58,385 nt of DNA from Alphaproteobacteria bacterium (GCA_020443295.1 JAGRIJ010000015.1:1-58385), one strand, 5' to 3'; positions 44,345-54,129 are shown, counted from the first letter of the stretch. Notes: generated from the sequence alone by a model not told the origin. A program made the numbers and translations.

Positions 44345-44953
44345 CTACTGCTCCTTAGAGTCTTGAAGAAGGCTTTCTAAATTCTCTTTAAAGGCTTTGC
44401 TCTCATCAAGCTTTTGCAGAGTAGATTCAATAAAAGCGCTAAATGTCTGAATGATTTTTCTCTCATTCGGCCCAAAAGAAAAGGCTTCATGATCTTCTAA
44501 TTTTTCCAACTTCGAGAAGGATATAGTACTGCCTTTTGTCGATTGAGCTAAGGCCTCTAACTCTCTTTTGGTTGCGCAGTAAAATCCTTGCAAATCCACG
44601 AACACAAAAATCAAATCATTGTTATCATAAGCACTCAGCCTGTTTTTTTGTACTTTACGGTTTTTGCTGAATTTCACCTCTACCTGATAAACATTATAGA
44701 GACCTTCTTGGTTTTTCTCGACGGATCGGAATACAAAATCGCATCCAAACTCTATGTTTTTAAGCCTCTCTTCTGAAATCTGACCTGTGCGCCTTAAATA
44801 AGCAAGATCGGGTTGGGTAAATTCAAAGCCGTTATGCTTTGGCACCATGTTCAAACAGATAAACAGTCTTTCAACGATGGCTTCTGCAATTCGCCCTTTT
44901 ATAAAATTGTAGTGACCATAAAGGCTTCTGGATAAATCTTTCTCATTTTTCAT
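44345..44953 (-). CDS. Orphan protein with PD-(D/E)XK nuclease-like motif order
   Basis: A 202-aa protein not recognised by name. Residues 18-96 show an ordered set of motifs like the restriction-nuclease fold: a helix with glutamates (GRIAEAIVERLF, E24/E28), an aspartate at the start of a strand (GCDFVF, D72) and E-x-K on the next strand (VEVKFS, E92/K94), then NDLIFVFVD. The C-terminus is helical. It could be a Holliday junction resolvase-like or restriction-like enzyme; no methylase or helicase partner adjoins it. AT-rich flanks on both sides. Confidence 0.6.
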   Translation of the reverse strand: MKNEKDLSRSLYGHYNFIKGRIAEAIVERLFICLNMVPKHNGFEFTQPDLAYLRRTGQISEERLKNIEFGCDFVFRSVEKNQEGLYNVYQVEVKFSKNRKVQKNRLSAYDNNDLIFVFVDLQGFYCATKRELEALAQSTKGSTISFSKLEKLEDHEAFSFGPNERKIIQTFSAFIESTLQKLDESKAFKENLESLLQDSKEQ

Positions 44954-45392
44954 TGATTTCTCTTTTAGTATCCGACATTCAAAAAGCAGAAATAACCTGG
45001 CCTCCTAATAATAAATTCTGCGGCCTCTTGCGTTTTTTCTAAATACCAGACGATGTCCTAAGCAATATTTTTATAGATTGGGCCTATTAAAAAGAGCATA
45101 AGAGTTTGCTCAATCTATGTGTAAATAATTACCCCAATAAAGCTGATAAAAATCGGCATTGTAATAAATATACTCCAGAGAACCAGCCTAAAAATAGAAC
45201 CATCAAACTAATTCCCCCTTTGTTCTCTCTGAAGGCTGTTGCTATACTGAATGTTTTCTGTTATCTGGTAAATTCGTGACATCTTTTATATATACATATC
45301 AATAACCTTTATTGATTTTCTAATAATTGATGTGAGGTTAAGACTTGCTGCTTATCTGCGTAACTTATTGCATTTATCAGGGAGATTTAACC
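44954..45392. other. AT-rich intergenic region upstream of the porin gene
   Basis: No gene is visible apart from an unlikely TTG-started extension of the porin frame (from 45345). The region holds the operator-like repeat at 45298-45316 and must contain the divergent promoters of the nuclease-like gene and the porin. Confidence 0.45.
45298..45316. promoter_or_regulatory. Operator-like inverted repeat upstream of the porin gene
   Basis: ATCAATAA / TTATTGAT is a perfect 8-bp inverted repeat with a 3-base centre (CCT), followed by another ATTGAT at about 45331. The half-sites resemble FNR/CRP-type halves but in the opposite orientation to the usual TTGAT-N4-ATCAA. The bound regulator is unknown. 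Confidence 0.35.
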
Positions 45393-46643
45393 GTGCGCAG
45401 ATTTCATTATGCCGTTATTTTATTAGGTACAGCCTGCATCAATTTTTCACCTTCACTGTCATTTGCCGATGAACCTGAAGCGTTGATCAAAGACGGCAAA
45501 CTCTTTGGAGAGCTCCGCCATCGCTATGAATTTGTCGATCAGGATGGGATCGCTAACGATGCCAATGCAAATACCGTGCGCGCTAATCTAGGCTTTGAGA
45601 CAGGTAATTTTAAAGGTTTTAAGGGTCAAATTGAAACACAACTGGTCCAACATCTAGCTGATGAGCATTTTAATGACCTGCATAATGGGAAAACCACTTT
45701 TCCTACAGTGGCGGATGCCGATGTTATCCAACTTAATCAAGTCTGGGTTTCATATGCAGGTATTCCAGATACAGAGATAAAAGTAGGACGCCAGGCCCTT
45801 AACTGGGACAATCAGAGATTCATAGGTACGGTCGGCTGGCGCCAGAACGATCAAACCTTCGATGCCGCCACGATTAAGAATAGCAGCATTAAGAATTTGG
45901 TACTTGAGTACAGCTACATCGGAAATGTGAACAGAATATTTGTAGGGCCAACCCCTCCGGATGATTTAAACAGCGTATCTCATATAGTGCACGGAACCTA
46001 CAAATTTGCAGATTTTCTAAACCTCACTGGCTACGGTTATTGGCTGGACTTTGACAACGGGGCAAGCCTCTCGAATAGGACCTATGGGGCAAGACTGACG
46101 GGCGAAGCCCCTTTAGGTAAAGACTGGAGCTTTTTCTATGAAGCTGAAGCCGCAACACAAAGCGATTACGGGCATAACACGGCCAGTTACGATGAGCCTT
46201 ACTATTTGATCGCCCCCGGAATCAAAGGCCACGGCTTTACGTTCCAGCTTGGTTACGAAGAATTGAGCGGCGATGGCACAAATGCATTCCAAACGCCTCT
46301 GGCCACTCTACATAAATTCAACGGTTGGGCTGACAAGTTTTTGACAACCCCTGCCGCTGGCCTAGAGGATGCCTATATATCTGCCGCATACAAAGTCTCA
46401 GGCTTGAATAACATTCTTGACGGGGTAACATTAAACGCTGTTTACCATGACTTTGATGGTGATGAGAGTGGTGATTTTGGATCAGAAATAGACTTATCGG
46501 CAGGCAAATCCTTCACTCTTCCTGAATCTGGCCAGCCCTTCAAAAATATAGACTTGTTGGTAAAGTATGCAGATTATGACGGCGAGGATTTGCCCTTCAC
46601 AGACACCCAGAAATTCTGGTTCCAAATCGGAACTAAATTCTGA
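45393..46643 (+). CDS. Outer-membrane porin-like beta-barrel protein
   Basis: A 416-aa exported protein. The GTG at 45393 follows GGGAGATTTAACC and gives a signal peptide ending SFA. The mature part begins with a conserved KLFGELRHRYEFVDQDG-type strand and VRANLGFETG, has VWVSYAGIPDTEIKVGRQ as in alginate-export or OprD/OprP-like porins, and ends in an aromatic strand (FWFQIGTKF). It would be a substrate-selective outer-membrane channel. It is a single-gene unit with its own terminator. Confidence 0.85.
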   Translation: MRRFHYAVILLGTACINFSPSLSFADEPEALIKDGKLFGELRHRYEFVDQDGIANDANANTVRANLGFETGNFKGFKGQIETQLVQHLADEHFNDLHNGKTTFPTVADADVIQLNQVWVSYAGIPDTEIKVGRQALNWDNQRFIGTVGWRQNDQTFDAATIKNSSIKNLVLEYSYIGNVNRIFVGPTPPDDLNSVSHIVHGTYKFADFLNLTGYGYWLDFDNGASLSNRTYGARLTGEAPLGKDWSFFYEAEAATQSDYGHNTASYDEPYYLIAPGIKGHGFTFQLGYEELSGDGTNAFQTPLATLHKFNGWADKFLTTPAAGLEDAYISAAYKVSGLNNILDGVTLNAVYHDFDGDESGDFGSEIDLSAGKSFTLPESGQPFKNIDLLVKYADYDGEDLPFTDTQKFWFQIGTKF

Positions 46644-46653
46644 CATTTCTTAA

Positions 46654-46686
46654 AAAATTAAGGCCGGCAAGTTCGGCCTTAATTTT
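46654..46686 (+). terminator. Terminator of the porin gene
   Basis: AAAATTAAGGCCG / CGGCCTTAATTTT, a perfect 13-bp stem with 7-base loop, directly after the porin stop, with T-runs on the + strand. Confidence 0.92.
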
Positions 46687-46789
46687 AAAAACATACATGG
46701 ATAACTCTTTATCCCCCCAAATTAATTTTTGGGCTAAGCCCCCTTGTTGGTTATGATTATTTTGATTACTTCTGCAAAGGATTTGCATA

Positions 46790-48898
46790 ATGAATAATAT
46801 ATCAATTAAATCTAAATTACTTATTGTTATTTTGCTTCCTCTATTAGCACTGATTACTTTAGCCGGAATGAAGGTCAGTGAACTTCAGGCGCAAGTTAAG
46901 CGACAAACACAGCTAACAGAAATTATGCAGGTATCTGTGTCTGCCAGTAATTTAGTGCACGAGCTGCAAAAAGAAAGAGGCGCCTCTGCAGGGTTTTTAA
47001 ATAGCAAGGGATCTAAGTTTGGAGACGTTCTCCCGGCTCAAAGGAAAACGACAGATGAAAAATCCGCAGAGTTAAAGGCTGTACTGAGCCTTATAGATAC
47101 CAAGTCCTTAGGTGAAAAATTTAACTCAACCCTATCGGGAGCGTTGGAAGATTTAAGTGCCCTGGAATCAAAGCGCAAGGCTATATCTTCTCTGGGCTTA
47201 TCAGGGGCGGAAGCCGTAAGTTATTATACGGGAATGAATGGAAAGTTCTTGGGGGTGACTGAGCAGGTTATCAATTTATCACAAGACCCTTCAATTATTC
47301 GTGATGCATCCGCGTATTTGTATTTTCTTCAGGCAAAAGAGCGCTCCGGTATAGAGCGAGCTGTAGGGGCTATGGGGTTTTCAGGCGGATGGAACAGTAC
47401 GCTTTTGGATAAATTTTCCGGGCTTATAAAAGTTCAAGAAACTTACATAAGCGTGTTTCTTGCATATGCAAATTCAGGAATGAGCGCGTTTTATCAGGAG
47501 AAGACGAAGGCCCCACCGTTTGCTAAGGTGCAAGAATATAGAGATGCTGCTTTTAAAGCTAATCCGTATGGTCTCCAGACAAGCTCTTCAGTAGACCCCG
47601 CAGAGTGGTTTCAGACGATTACGGCAAAAATTAACACGCTTAAGGAAATTGAAGATTTCTTGGCGCAGGATGTAATACACGCCGCACAGTTGGGTGCTGA
47701 CACCGCACAACAGCAAATGAACACATACATTGTTGTCTTGGGTGTTCTGATCGTCTTTGTAATTGTGCTTAGCTATAAAATTACAAAAGATTTGATTAGA
47801 AACATTGCAAATACCAAAGACGTTTTAGAGTTGCTTGCCCAAGGCGTCATTGATGTAAAAATATCAGGCGAAGATCGTAAAGATGAGATCGGCGGCATGG
47901 CAAGATCAATGGTCGCGTTCAGGCAAAGTTTGCTGGAAAAGCTACGCCTTGAGAATGAAGCCAGTTTGGCAGAAGCTCGCGCAGAAGAAGAGAAGAAAAA
48001 AGTCATGGCTGACCTAGCAGATAGCTTTGATAGTAAGGTCGGAGGGTTGATCAATGCTATGGCAGCAGCCTCAACGGAATTGCAATCGACAGCGCAAGCT
48101 ATGCGCGGCATAGCCGATGAAACCTCTCAATCAAGCCAGAGTGTTGCAGCATCTTCCGAAGAAGCCAACGCAAACGTTAGTTCGGTCGCCTCTGCTATGG
48201 AAGAAATGACCGCAAGCAGCCAAGAAATTAGTATGCAGATCAATAAAACGAGAGAGCGTTCGGTTGACACATCTAAAAATGCCGGACAAGCCAATGAAAT
48301 GGCGGAAAACCTTGATGGATTAGTTTCTAATATCGGCGAAGTAGTAACAGCAATTCGGGATATTTCGGATCAAACAAACCTTTTGGCTCTAAATGCGACA
48401 ATTGAAGCGGCCAGAGCAGGAGAAGCCGGAAAAGGGTTTGCCGTGGTTGCGGAAGAAGTTAAAAAATTGGCGACTGAAACCGGACAAAAAACCGATGAAA
48501 TAGAAGAAAGAATTGGAAAAATTCAGAATGCAACAAAAATGACAGTTGAGTCTATGCAAAGGATTATTCGGAATGTTTCGGAAATAGATGAAGCTATTGC
48601 CGCCGTATCTTCAGCTGCTGAAGAGCAAAACGCAACAAATAGCGAAATTTCCAGAAATGTATCTGAAGCCGCGCAAGGAGTGGGTAGTGTTGCTCAAATA
48701 ATCACAGAAGTTCAAAAAAGCGCCCATGAAACAGGCTCTTCTGCGGATGCTGTTTTAGGAGCATCGAATGAGTTGGCCGAGCTCTCTGAGAATCTGAAAT
48801 CCTCTGTAGAAAGCTTTTTAACAGAAATACGACAAACAGGATCAAACAAAACCGCAGTAGGACAAATACAAAAAAAAGGGCAAAGTAAAGCGGCTTAA
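46790..48898 (+). CDS. Methyl-accepting chemotaxis protein with NIT sensor domain
   Basis: A 702-aa receptor. It has a membrane helix (about 8-27), a periplasmic nitrate/nitrite-sensing NIT-type domain ([14 protein letters not shown] at about 61 and an [17 protein letters not shown] block), a second membrane helix (about 308-328), HAMP and a signalling domain with the CheA-contact hairpin [34 protein letters not shown] precedes the ATG. It would signal to a CheA/CheW system, none of which is in the window. No methylation or CheB/R pentapeptide is at the C-terminus. Confidence 0.92.
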   Translation: MNNISIKSKLLIVILLPLLALITLAGMKVSELQAQVKRQTQLTEIMQVSVSASNLVHELQKERGASAGFLNSKGSKFGDVLPAQRKTTDEKSAELKAVLSLIDTKSLGEKFNSTLSGALEDLSALESKRKAISSLGLSGAEAVSYYTGMNGKFLGVTEQVINLSQDPSIIRDASAYLYFLQAKERSGIERAVGAMGFSGGWNSTLLDKFSGLIKVQETYISVFLAYANSGMSAFYQEKTKAPPFAKVQEYRDAAFKANPYGLQTSSSVDPAEWFQTITAKINTLKEIEDFLAQDVIHAAQLGADTAQQQMNTYIVVLGVLIVFVIVLSYKITKDLIRNIANTKDVLELLAQGVIDVKISGEDRKDEIGGMARSMVAFRQSLLEKLRLENEASLAEARAEEEKKKVMADLADSFDSKVGGLINAMAAASTELQSTAQAMRGIADETSQSSQSVAASSEEANANVSSVASAMEEMTASSQEISMQINKTRERSVDTSKNAGQANEMAENLDGLVSNIGEVVTAIRDISDQTNLLALNATIEAARAGEAGKGFAVVAEEVKKLATETGQKTDEIEERIGKIQNATKMTVESMQRIIRNVSEIDEAIAAVSSAAEEQNATNSEISRNVSEAAQGVGSVAQIITEVQKSAHETGSSADAVLGASNELAELSENLKSSVESFLTEIRQTGSNKTAVGQIQKKGQSKAA

Positions 48899-49276
48899 AC
48901 ACAGGATTGGTCGGCTGCGTCCGTACTGAGTCTAACCATGTGTGGAGTTATAATTTTTGTCTCCGCTCAACTGATTAACGGCTGTAAAATTTGTGTTCTG
49001 ATGGTAAGATTTTCATACACTCAAAGACGCACAGGCTGTCCTTTTCAGGCTTGAAGGTATCATTACACTTATATTAAGCCGCGCAGCGCACTTTAAACTT
49101 CAGACCCTTTGCTTATGCGGCAATACGAACAGAGCACTCGTTTTTTAACATGAGCTCTAAAACGTGGGCTTATCATTGCTTCTCTTGAGAACATTCATAT
49201 TACTCTCTCCCGCCAATGACAACAGAAAGAAGAGCCGGAAGGCTCCTCCTGAGTTTTTAGCGATGGGAGGCCTGTT
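48899..49276. other. Intergenic region, no gene seen
   Basis: 378 bases without a supported gene. At its right end lies the terminator of the small - strand gene. I see no tRNA or att-like repeat. It marks the border between the receptor gene and the second conjugation block. Confidence 0.5.
49232..49245 (-). terminator. Short terminator of the 89-aa gene
   Basis: On the - strand GAGCC-TTCC-GGCTC is followed by TTCTTTCT. The stem is only 5 bp and the tail is imperfect. Confidence 0.45.
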
Positions 49277-49546
49277 TTAGTCGGGCGTGTTACCATCCTC
49301 GCCGGGCTTTGTATCCGCTTCGGTGTGTGAAGATGTTTCGCTGATATCGAACAGGTAAATCGGCTGATCAATCACCTGCTTGCCGTAGGGCTTGAAGTAG
49401 AGCGATCCGTCTTCGCGTGTCCAGGCTACACCCACAGTTTCAAAGCTTGCGCTCTTGCCTGAACCCTGTTTGATCCGTGCGATCTTATCAGGGCGTGGAT
49501 TGGACTTTTTGTTGTAGTGCGTTGTGTTGTTTTCAGTCTGTGTCAT
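49277..49546 (-). CDS. Small conserved-looking protein of unknown function (89 aa)
   Basis: An 89-aa hydrophilic protein with a small predicted beta-rich core (FETVGVAWTREDGSLYFKPY, about 35-70) and a low-complexity acidic tail. AGGAGAAAAGAG lies just before the ATG. The pattern, a short strand-rich core with Gly-Ser-Leu-Tyr-Phe-Lys-Pro, resembles small genes on conjugative plasmids, but I cannot name it. Confidence 0.6.
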   Translation of the reverse strand: MTQTENNTTHYNKKSNPRPDKIARIKQGSGKSASFETVGVAWTREDGSLYFKPYGKQVIDQPIYLFDISETSSHTEADTKPGEDGNTPD

Positions 49547-49904
49547 CTCTTTTCTCCTTTGTTTGAGGTTAAGACTGCATAGCTGTTTCAGCTACGGCAT
49601 ACGTATGGACAGACACCGCAATAGCGGCGCGTCATACATATTTTGTGGGGGACTGTGATGGCGTTCTTGGCGTGAAACTCTTTTCACGCTTAGCACGCCA
49701 CACGGGAAAAATATGTTTACGAGGCGCGCGGGTCTGTCAGTTTGCCTTACAAGCTGAAAACACAGCGTTGTGCAGATTATGCCTTCAAACGGATAAAGGG
49801 GCCGGATGACGCAAACCAACAAGACTGAGCATCTTAAAATATATAAGTCCTGCAAGCAGTCCCGGCATGAAGTATAGGATTAAGACCGGAATGGTTCGGG
49901 CGGC
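49547..49904. other. Intergenic region with an 8-bp hairpin
   Basis: No supported gene. GCGTGAAA (49670-49677) and TTTCACGC (49682-49689) form a perfect hairpin with a 4-base loop. It is not followed by a T-run and could be a protein-binding or nick-adjacent hairpin. Confidence 0.35.
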
Positions 49905-50057
49905 TTACAAGCTTATGTGGGCGTCACTGATCCAAAAGATGATATCGCGCACAGCCCAGCAGATCGCGCTTATGGCTTGTAACGGCTTGGTGTATTTTTG
50001 AAGTACAGACAATAATTCTGAGACGCGCAGAATACAGTGGCGCATGTTGTGGTTCAT
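49905..50057 (-). CDS. Possible 50-aa protein
   Basis: A 50-residue frame starts at the ATG at 50057, six bases after GGGAG. It has a hydrophobic second half (AICWAVRDIIFWIS) and two cysteines. A strong terminator lies 14 bases upstream, so expression would need read-through or another promoter. It is not recognised. Confidence 0.4.
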   Translation of the reverse strand: MNHNMRHCILRVSELLSVLQKYTKPLQAISAICWAVRDIIFWISDAHISL

Positions 50058-50070
50058 ATAAATCTCCCAT

Positions 50071-50174
50071 AAAAAAAACGGCCCCGCAAGGAGCCGTGAA
50101 ATTGTCAAAAAAATAAGGGCGCACTGGCCCCGTGTACGGACTTTAACTATTTCCCATAGTCCAAAAATTGTCAA
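50071..50174 (-). ncRNA. Candidate short leader or small RNA
   Basis: On the - strand TTGACA (50169-50174), a 17-base spacer and AATAGT (50146-50151) form a promoter-like pair. About 50 bases on, ACGGCTCC-TTGC-GGGGCCGT is followed by eight T residues (50071-50096), a good terminator. The product would be a transcript of about 70 nt ending just before the 50-aa ORF, so it could be a small RNA or an attenuator. A 10-base direct repeat (AAATTGTCAA on the + strand) occurs at 50099 and 50165. Confidence 0.45.
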
Positions 50175-50270
50175 GCCCCTCCTCTTTTTAAGAGTTGTTC
50201 CGCCCAGATCGGAAATCAGAATCTAATAAGCTCTTGAGGAAATCAAAAATAAAACACAGGAGTGATCAAG

Positions 50271-52103
50271 ATGACAGAACTTGTACATGCAAACACAACC
50301 CGCTTAGACATGCCCCCTGATTTGGAAAGAGATTTTCTTGCCGGTGCGATCTTGCTGCCTGATCAGGAACAAGCCCTGAATCTTGTAAAGACTCAAGCCT
50401 ACCTCCAGTATGAGATAGCCTTTGGCGCTCAAATCAAACAGCTTGAAAGAGAGAACGAAGAGGCAAAGATACGCTATGAACGCTCTAAGCAAGTCATAGA
50501 GCAGCAAGAAAAGCTTCTCTTGGCCACATCTCCGATAATTAAGACCGCTGAAATCCGAGAGGCCGCAACAGACAAAAGAAGTCCCTTCCGGTTTGTAAAA
50601 TGGGCCAAGGATTTTTTGATTGGATTTCTGACTTTTGTTATGGGTGGTGCTGTTGTAGTCATGGGCGCGGCGAACGTCTACTCGATTATTATGGCTTCGG
50701 GCACCCCTGTTTTTCTCGAAGAGCCGCATCTAGCTATGATGCTCTCAGCCTTACTTCCCATAGGCAGTGTTGCTCTTAAATTTTTTAGCAATCTGCTAAG
50801 TGATTACGCTAAAAAGCGCTACATGCACCTTCTCTACGGTGCTATGGCAGCCTCGCTTTTCTCATGGATAGTCTTGTTTGGCTTCACTTTTGGCTCGGCG
50901 GCATCAGGGTTCGATTGGGAGTCTTTAGGGCAGGATAAAGGCTTAGTGGATAAAGGGGTTGCGCTGACTATTGTGCAGCTGATCGCAGAAATGTTAGTCG
51001 GAGCAGCGCTCTTTCAAACAACAAGCGATATCTGGGCGACCTATGCGCCAACGACGACAGCTCTAAATCCAGCAGTTCTGGCCATGCAAAAAAATCTTGA
51101 TGCGATGAACAAGCCGCATGGAGAGCGCAAGGCAGAAGTTGATAAAAGCACTGCTCTTCTAACGGCTCTTCAAAACGGCAGGGAGACTTATGCAAACAAG
51201 CAAGTTCTTCTCTACATGCGTGAAGCCGCCCGGATATACGGCGCACCTGAACTATCATCAAAACCTAACCGTAAAAAGGAAAGCTACCCAATGAAACACT
51301 TCATGATTTTTGTTGCCATGCTACTGAGCATACTCAGCACAAGCATTACAGCACAGGCCAGAACTTTGATCATCGGCTTGTCTCCCGTATTGGAGGAAAA
51401 AGCCCAGAAAGCGCAAACTGCCGATATTCTTAAATTCTTGAGCGAAAATCTGCGCCCCGGCGAGACTGTCGATATTTTTGATGCCGATAACATCCGGCGT
51501 CTTGGTACGTTTGAAATGCCGGAGAAAAGCAGCTACCACGCGCCCAAAGCTTTACTGCAATATAACCGGGCAACTGTTACGGCAATACTCGGCATTCCCT
51601 TTGCCAATGAAGAGCAGATCGCACAAAGCATAAGGGGGGCTGTAAAAATCCCGCAATTCCTAGCCTTTTTATCTCAGAATTATGGGCCTTTTACAGAGGA
51701 TACACGTATCGTCGTTCTCGGCAGTCCGATCTATGTCGATACTCAGACTCCAGAGTGGGATATGCGCGGTGGGCGATGGTTTTCCGATGGGCATTTCGAC
51801 ACAGAACCGGAACAGAGTGTCTTCTCAACCCGCAGGCAAAAAGACTGGCTCAAGGGCGCAAAAATCTATATTGGCTTTCCTGATCGTGACTGGATCGTCA
51901 ATGAAAGCTATGAGCGCTTAGTCCGCCGTATGTATACGCTTTTCATCGAAACTCAAGGCGGCGAACTCAGCGCCTTTACAGATGAAAGAGCGACTTTGCT
52001 TGATCGTGTTTCTCGTGGATCTGGTGCTTTGCCACATGACTTTAAGGTCGATAAGAACGATGCGCCCGGAAGTTTTGTTATGATCGCACGCGAAAATCGC
52101 TAA
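50271..52103 (+). CDS. Two-part membrane/periplasmic protein of the transfer region
   Basis: One open frame of 610 aa holds two proteins' worth of sequence. Part 1 (1-340) has a coiled coil (about 45-85) and four membrane helices (about 118-265). Part 2 starts at an internal ATG (51291) with AAAGGAAAG nine bases upstream and a full signal peptide (hydrophobic core, TAQA), followed by a Rossmann/VWA-like alpha-beta domain (TLIIGLSPVLEE, ETVDIFDADN, RIVVLGSPIYVD). So it may be a natural fusion, or one transcript giving two products. No known family. AGGAG precedes the ATG at 50271. Confidence 0.7.
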   Translation: MTELVHANTTRLDMPPDLERDFLAGAILLPDQEQALNLVKTQAYLQYEIAFGAQIKQLERENEEAKIRYERSKQVIEQQEKLLLATSPIIKTAEIREAATDKRSPFRFVKWAKDFLIGFLTFVMGGAVVVMGAANVYSIIMASGTPVFLEEPHLAMMLSALLPIGSVALKFFSNLLSDYAKKRYMHLLYGAMAASLFSWIVLFGFTFGSAASGFDWESLGQDKGLVDKGVALTIVQLIAEMLVGAALFQTTSDIWATYAPTTTALNPAVLAMQKNLDAMNKPHGERKAEVDKSTALLTALQNGRETYANKQVLLYMREAARIYGAPELSSKPNRKKESYPMKHFMIFVAMLLSILSTSITAQARTLIIGLSPVLEEKAQKAQTADILKFLSENLRPGETVDIFDADNIRRLGTFEMPEKSSYHAPKALLQYNRATVTAILGIPFANEEQIAQSIRGAVKIPQFLAFLSQNYGPFTEDTRIVVLGSPIYVDTQTPEWDMRGGRWFSDGHFDTEPEQSVFSTRRQKDWLKGAKIYIGFPDRDWIVNESYERLVRRMYTLFIETQGGELSAFTDERATLLDRVSRGSGALPHDFKVDKNDAPGSFVMIARENR

Positions 52104-52116
52104 AACCCTCCTCTCT

Positions 52117-52149
52117 AACGCCCCGCTTACTGCGGGGCGTTTTTTTTAA
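52117..52149 (+). terminator. Terminator before the coupling protein gene
   Basis: AACGCCCCGC (52117-52126) and GCGGGGCGTT (52132-52141) form a perfect 10-bp stem with loop TTACT, followed by a run of T. Confidence 0.92.
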
Positions 52150-52159
52150 GGGGATTACA

Positions 52160-53806
52160 ATGAGTAGAACAAAAGCGCAGCGATTATCCTTACCTGTTAC
52201 ATTTTTTGTAACCACTCTTTTCGCGTATGCGGCCTATTCCATTGACCCTTCTTCTCCAGATATGCAACTTCTACAAGCGCTTTGCTGGCTTGTGATCTTA
52301 TTTGGCATATGGGAAATTTTGCGCAGCCTTCCCTACCTACTACGAAACTGGCTTTTACGCAGAAAAGCAAAAAATCCTACGGATAGTCATGGATCAGCGC
52401 GATGGGCAAAGGACAAGGATTTAAAACAATCCGGTTTATTTCATACCAAGGGCGTGTTTTTAGGTCTTTCCGCGTTAAGCGGCAGGCCTCTTTTTGCAGA
52501 ATTTACACACGGCCTGACATTGGCAATGGCAGGTAGCGGCAAAACCGTATGTTTTGTTATATGCGCAATCTTGCACTGGCCGTCTTCACTTGTTGTTACA
52601 GACCCGAAAGGGACATTGACCTGTATCACCAAATGGGCGCGCGAAAAAATATTTAAGCAGAAAACCTATGTCCTGAATCCCGGCAGACGCTATGAAACGC
52701 TGATTGGTAAAAGCGCACGATATAATCCCTTGAGCTTTATTCATAAGAAAATGACTGAGGGTCGGTACGGAGATATGGTTGCTCTTTCAAAAGGGCTGGC
52801 CTACCAGTTGTTACCCGAACCCCGCAATTCCGGAGAAAATACGTTTTTTCGGCTGGGTTCACGGTCTCTTCTGGTGTTTCTTTTCCTGTATGTTTTATTC
52901 CTCAGCGAAGAGAAAAATTTTACGAAGGTTTGCTCGCTTCTTCAAAATGAACTGGACCTTAAACAAGCGCTTTATGAGGCATCTGCCTCTGATGCTTTGA
53001 AAGGCGGCTTGGCCGCGCGCGCAAATGATCTTTTGCAGCAAACCGATACCGCGGATAGCCGCCAATGGCAGTCTTTTCGCGTGGGCGCATTGCAGATCAT
53101 GGACGATTACTCAAAAGGTACAGACCTTGCCGAAATAAGCAGTGAAAGTGATTTTTCGGGATACGATCTTAAGCGTCAGAAAACAACACTCTATGAAATT
53201 TGCTCTCCGGCAAACAAGGAGTCAGATGGCCGGTATTTTGCCACCGCGAACTGGATGATGATGCGTGAAATGATGGACACAGAAGTTTTAGGGGAAGAGG
53301 TCTTGTTTTTACTTGAGGAAGCCTTGAACTTCCCCATACACACGATTTCTTCCGATCTAACTCTGATTAGGGAATTTGGCATAAAGGTCTGGTTTGTGCT
53401 CCAGGACTTGGATCACTACGCTCATATATTCGGGGACAAAAATCTGGGAACCATGCTCTCGCAGACTGATTGCAAACAGATCATGGATGTCCAATCCCTG
53501 AAGACGGCTGAATGGTTATCCAAAATGCTGGGAAACAGCACTGTAAAGCAAACAAATTATGCTTTGGGTCATAAGTGGGATGATCCCGTACTGCAAAGCG
53601 CCTCAGAGATTGCCCGTCCGCTTCTTACTCCTGATGAAATCCGACAGTTTGGCGGCATGATTATACTCTACAAAGACCTTCCGCCCATTCATGCGTTTAA
53701 GTGCGGATATCATGAAGTCCATCCATGGCGGAAATGGGCACGCCCCAATCCCTTGAAGGGAACAAAAAAGTTTCTAGGCAAAATCAAAGTCTGGCTGAGA
53801 TATTAG
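52160..53806 (+). CDS. Type IV secretion coupling protein (VirD4/TraD-like)
   Basis: A 548-aa ATPase. Two N-terminal membrane helices (about 12-30, 38-58) are followed by the VirD4 core: HGSARWA at the domain start, Walker A-type AGSGKTVC (about 124), LVVTDPKGTL, the long all-alpha domain, and Walker B-like EEVLFLLEEALNF with Glu in place of the usual Asp. It delivers the relaxase-DNA complex to a type IV channel. No channel (VirB) genes are in the window. It starts ten bases after the terminator T-run with AAGGGG upstream. Confidence 0.88.
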   Translation: MSRTKAQRLSLPVTFFVTTLFAYAAYSIDPSSPDMQLLQALCWLVILFGIWEILRSLPYLLRNWLLRRKAKNPTDSHGSARWAKDKDLKQSGLFHTKGVFLGLSALSGRPLFAEFTHGLTLAMAGSGKTVCFVICAILHWPSSLVVTDPKGTLTCITKWAREKIFKQKTYVLNPGRRYETLIGKSARYNPLSFIHKKMTEGRYGDMVALSKGLAYQLLPEPRNSGENTFFRLGSRSLLVFLFLYVLFLSEEKNFTKVCSLLQNELDLKQALYEASASDALKGGLAARANDLLQQTDTADSRQWQSFRVGALQIMDDYSKGTDLAEISSESDFSGYDLKRQKTTLYEICSPANKESDGRYFATANWMMMREMMDTEVLGEEVLFLLEEALNFPIHTISSDLTLIREFGIKVWFVLQDLDHYAHIFGDKNLGTMLSQTDCKQIMDVQSLKTAEWLSKMLGNSTVKQTNYALGHKWDDPVLQSASEIARPLLTPDEIRQFGGMIILYKDLPPIHAFKCGYHEVHPWRKWARPNPLKGTKKFLGKIKVWLRY

Positions 53807-53823
53807 GCGAGGTAAAATCCGGA

Positions 53824-54129
53824 ATGTTGTTGAGAAGAACCCATCCTAAAGTCGTTGCCTATACCATCGTCAGACAAAAACGCGACTGGAGTAACCTGCC
53901 TTTTTTTCTTCTGGAGTTGTATCGAATCTTCTTAGTGGCTACCCCCTTTATAGCGCCCTGGATCGTTCTTGTTATTCATGGCTTACCCTACATACTCTGG
54001 GAATATAACCGCTACACCTGCACCTATTACAGTTTCCACGCAGAACGGACTCTGCCCAATGAGAGTGACTGCTCATTCATAAGATTCATAGATGTGGAGA
54101 ATCAACCGCTATGGCTTTCACGTTTTTGA
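53824..54129 (+). CDS. Small membrane protein downstream of the coupling protein
   Basis: A 101-aa protein with one or two hydrophobic segments (about 34-62, LPFFLLELYRIFLVATPFIA) in a basic chain. I start at the ATG at 53824, 17 bases after the coupling protein stop with GAGGT upstream; the longer frame to 53725 would overlap that gene by 82 bases without a ribosome-binding site. Function unknown. Confidence 0.55.
   Translation: MLLRRTHPKVVAYTIVRQKRDWSNLPFFLLELYRIFLVATPFIAPWIVLVIHGLPYILWEYNRYTCTYYSFHAERTLPNESDCSFIRFIDVENQPLWLSRF

Noticed and set aside
49592..49855. 87-aa open frame on the - strand
   Set aside because: No ribosome-binding site, unusual Cys/Arg-rich composition and a hairpin across its middle; not counted as a gene.
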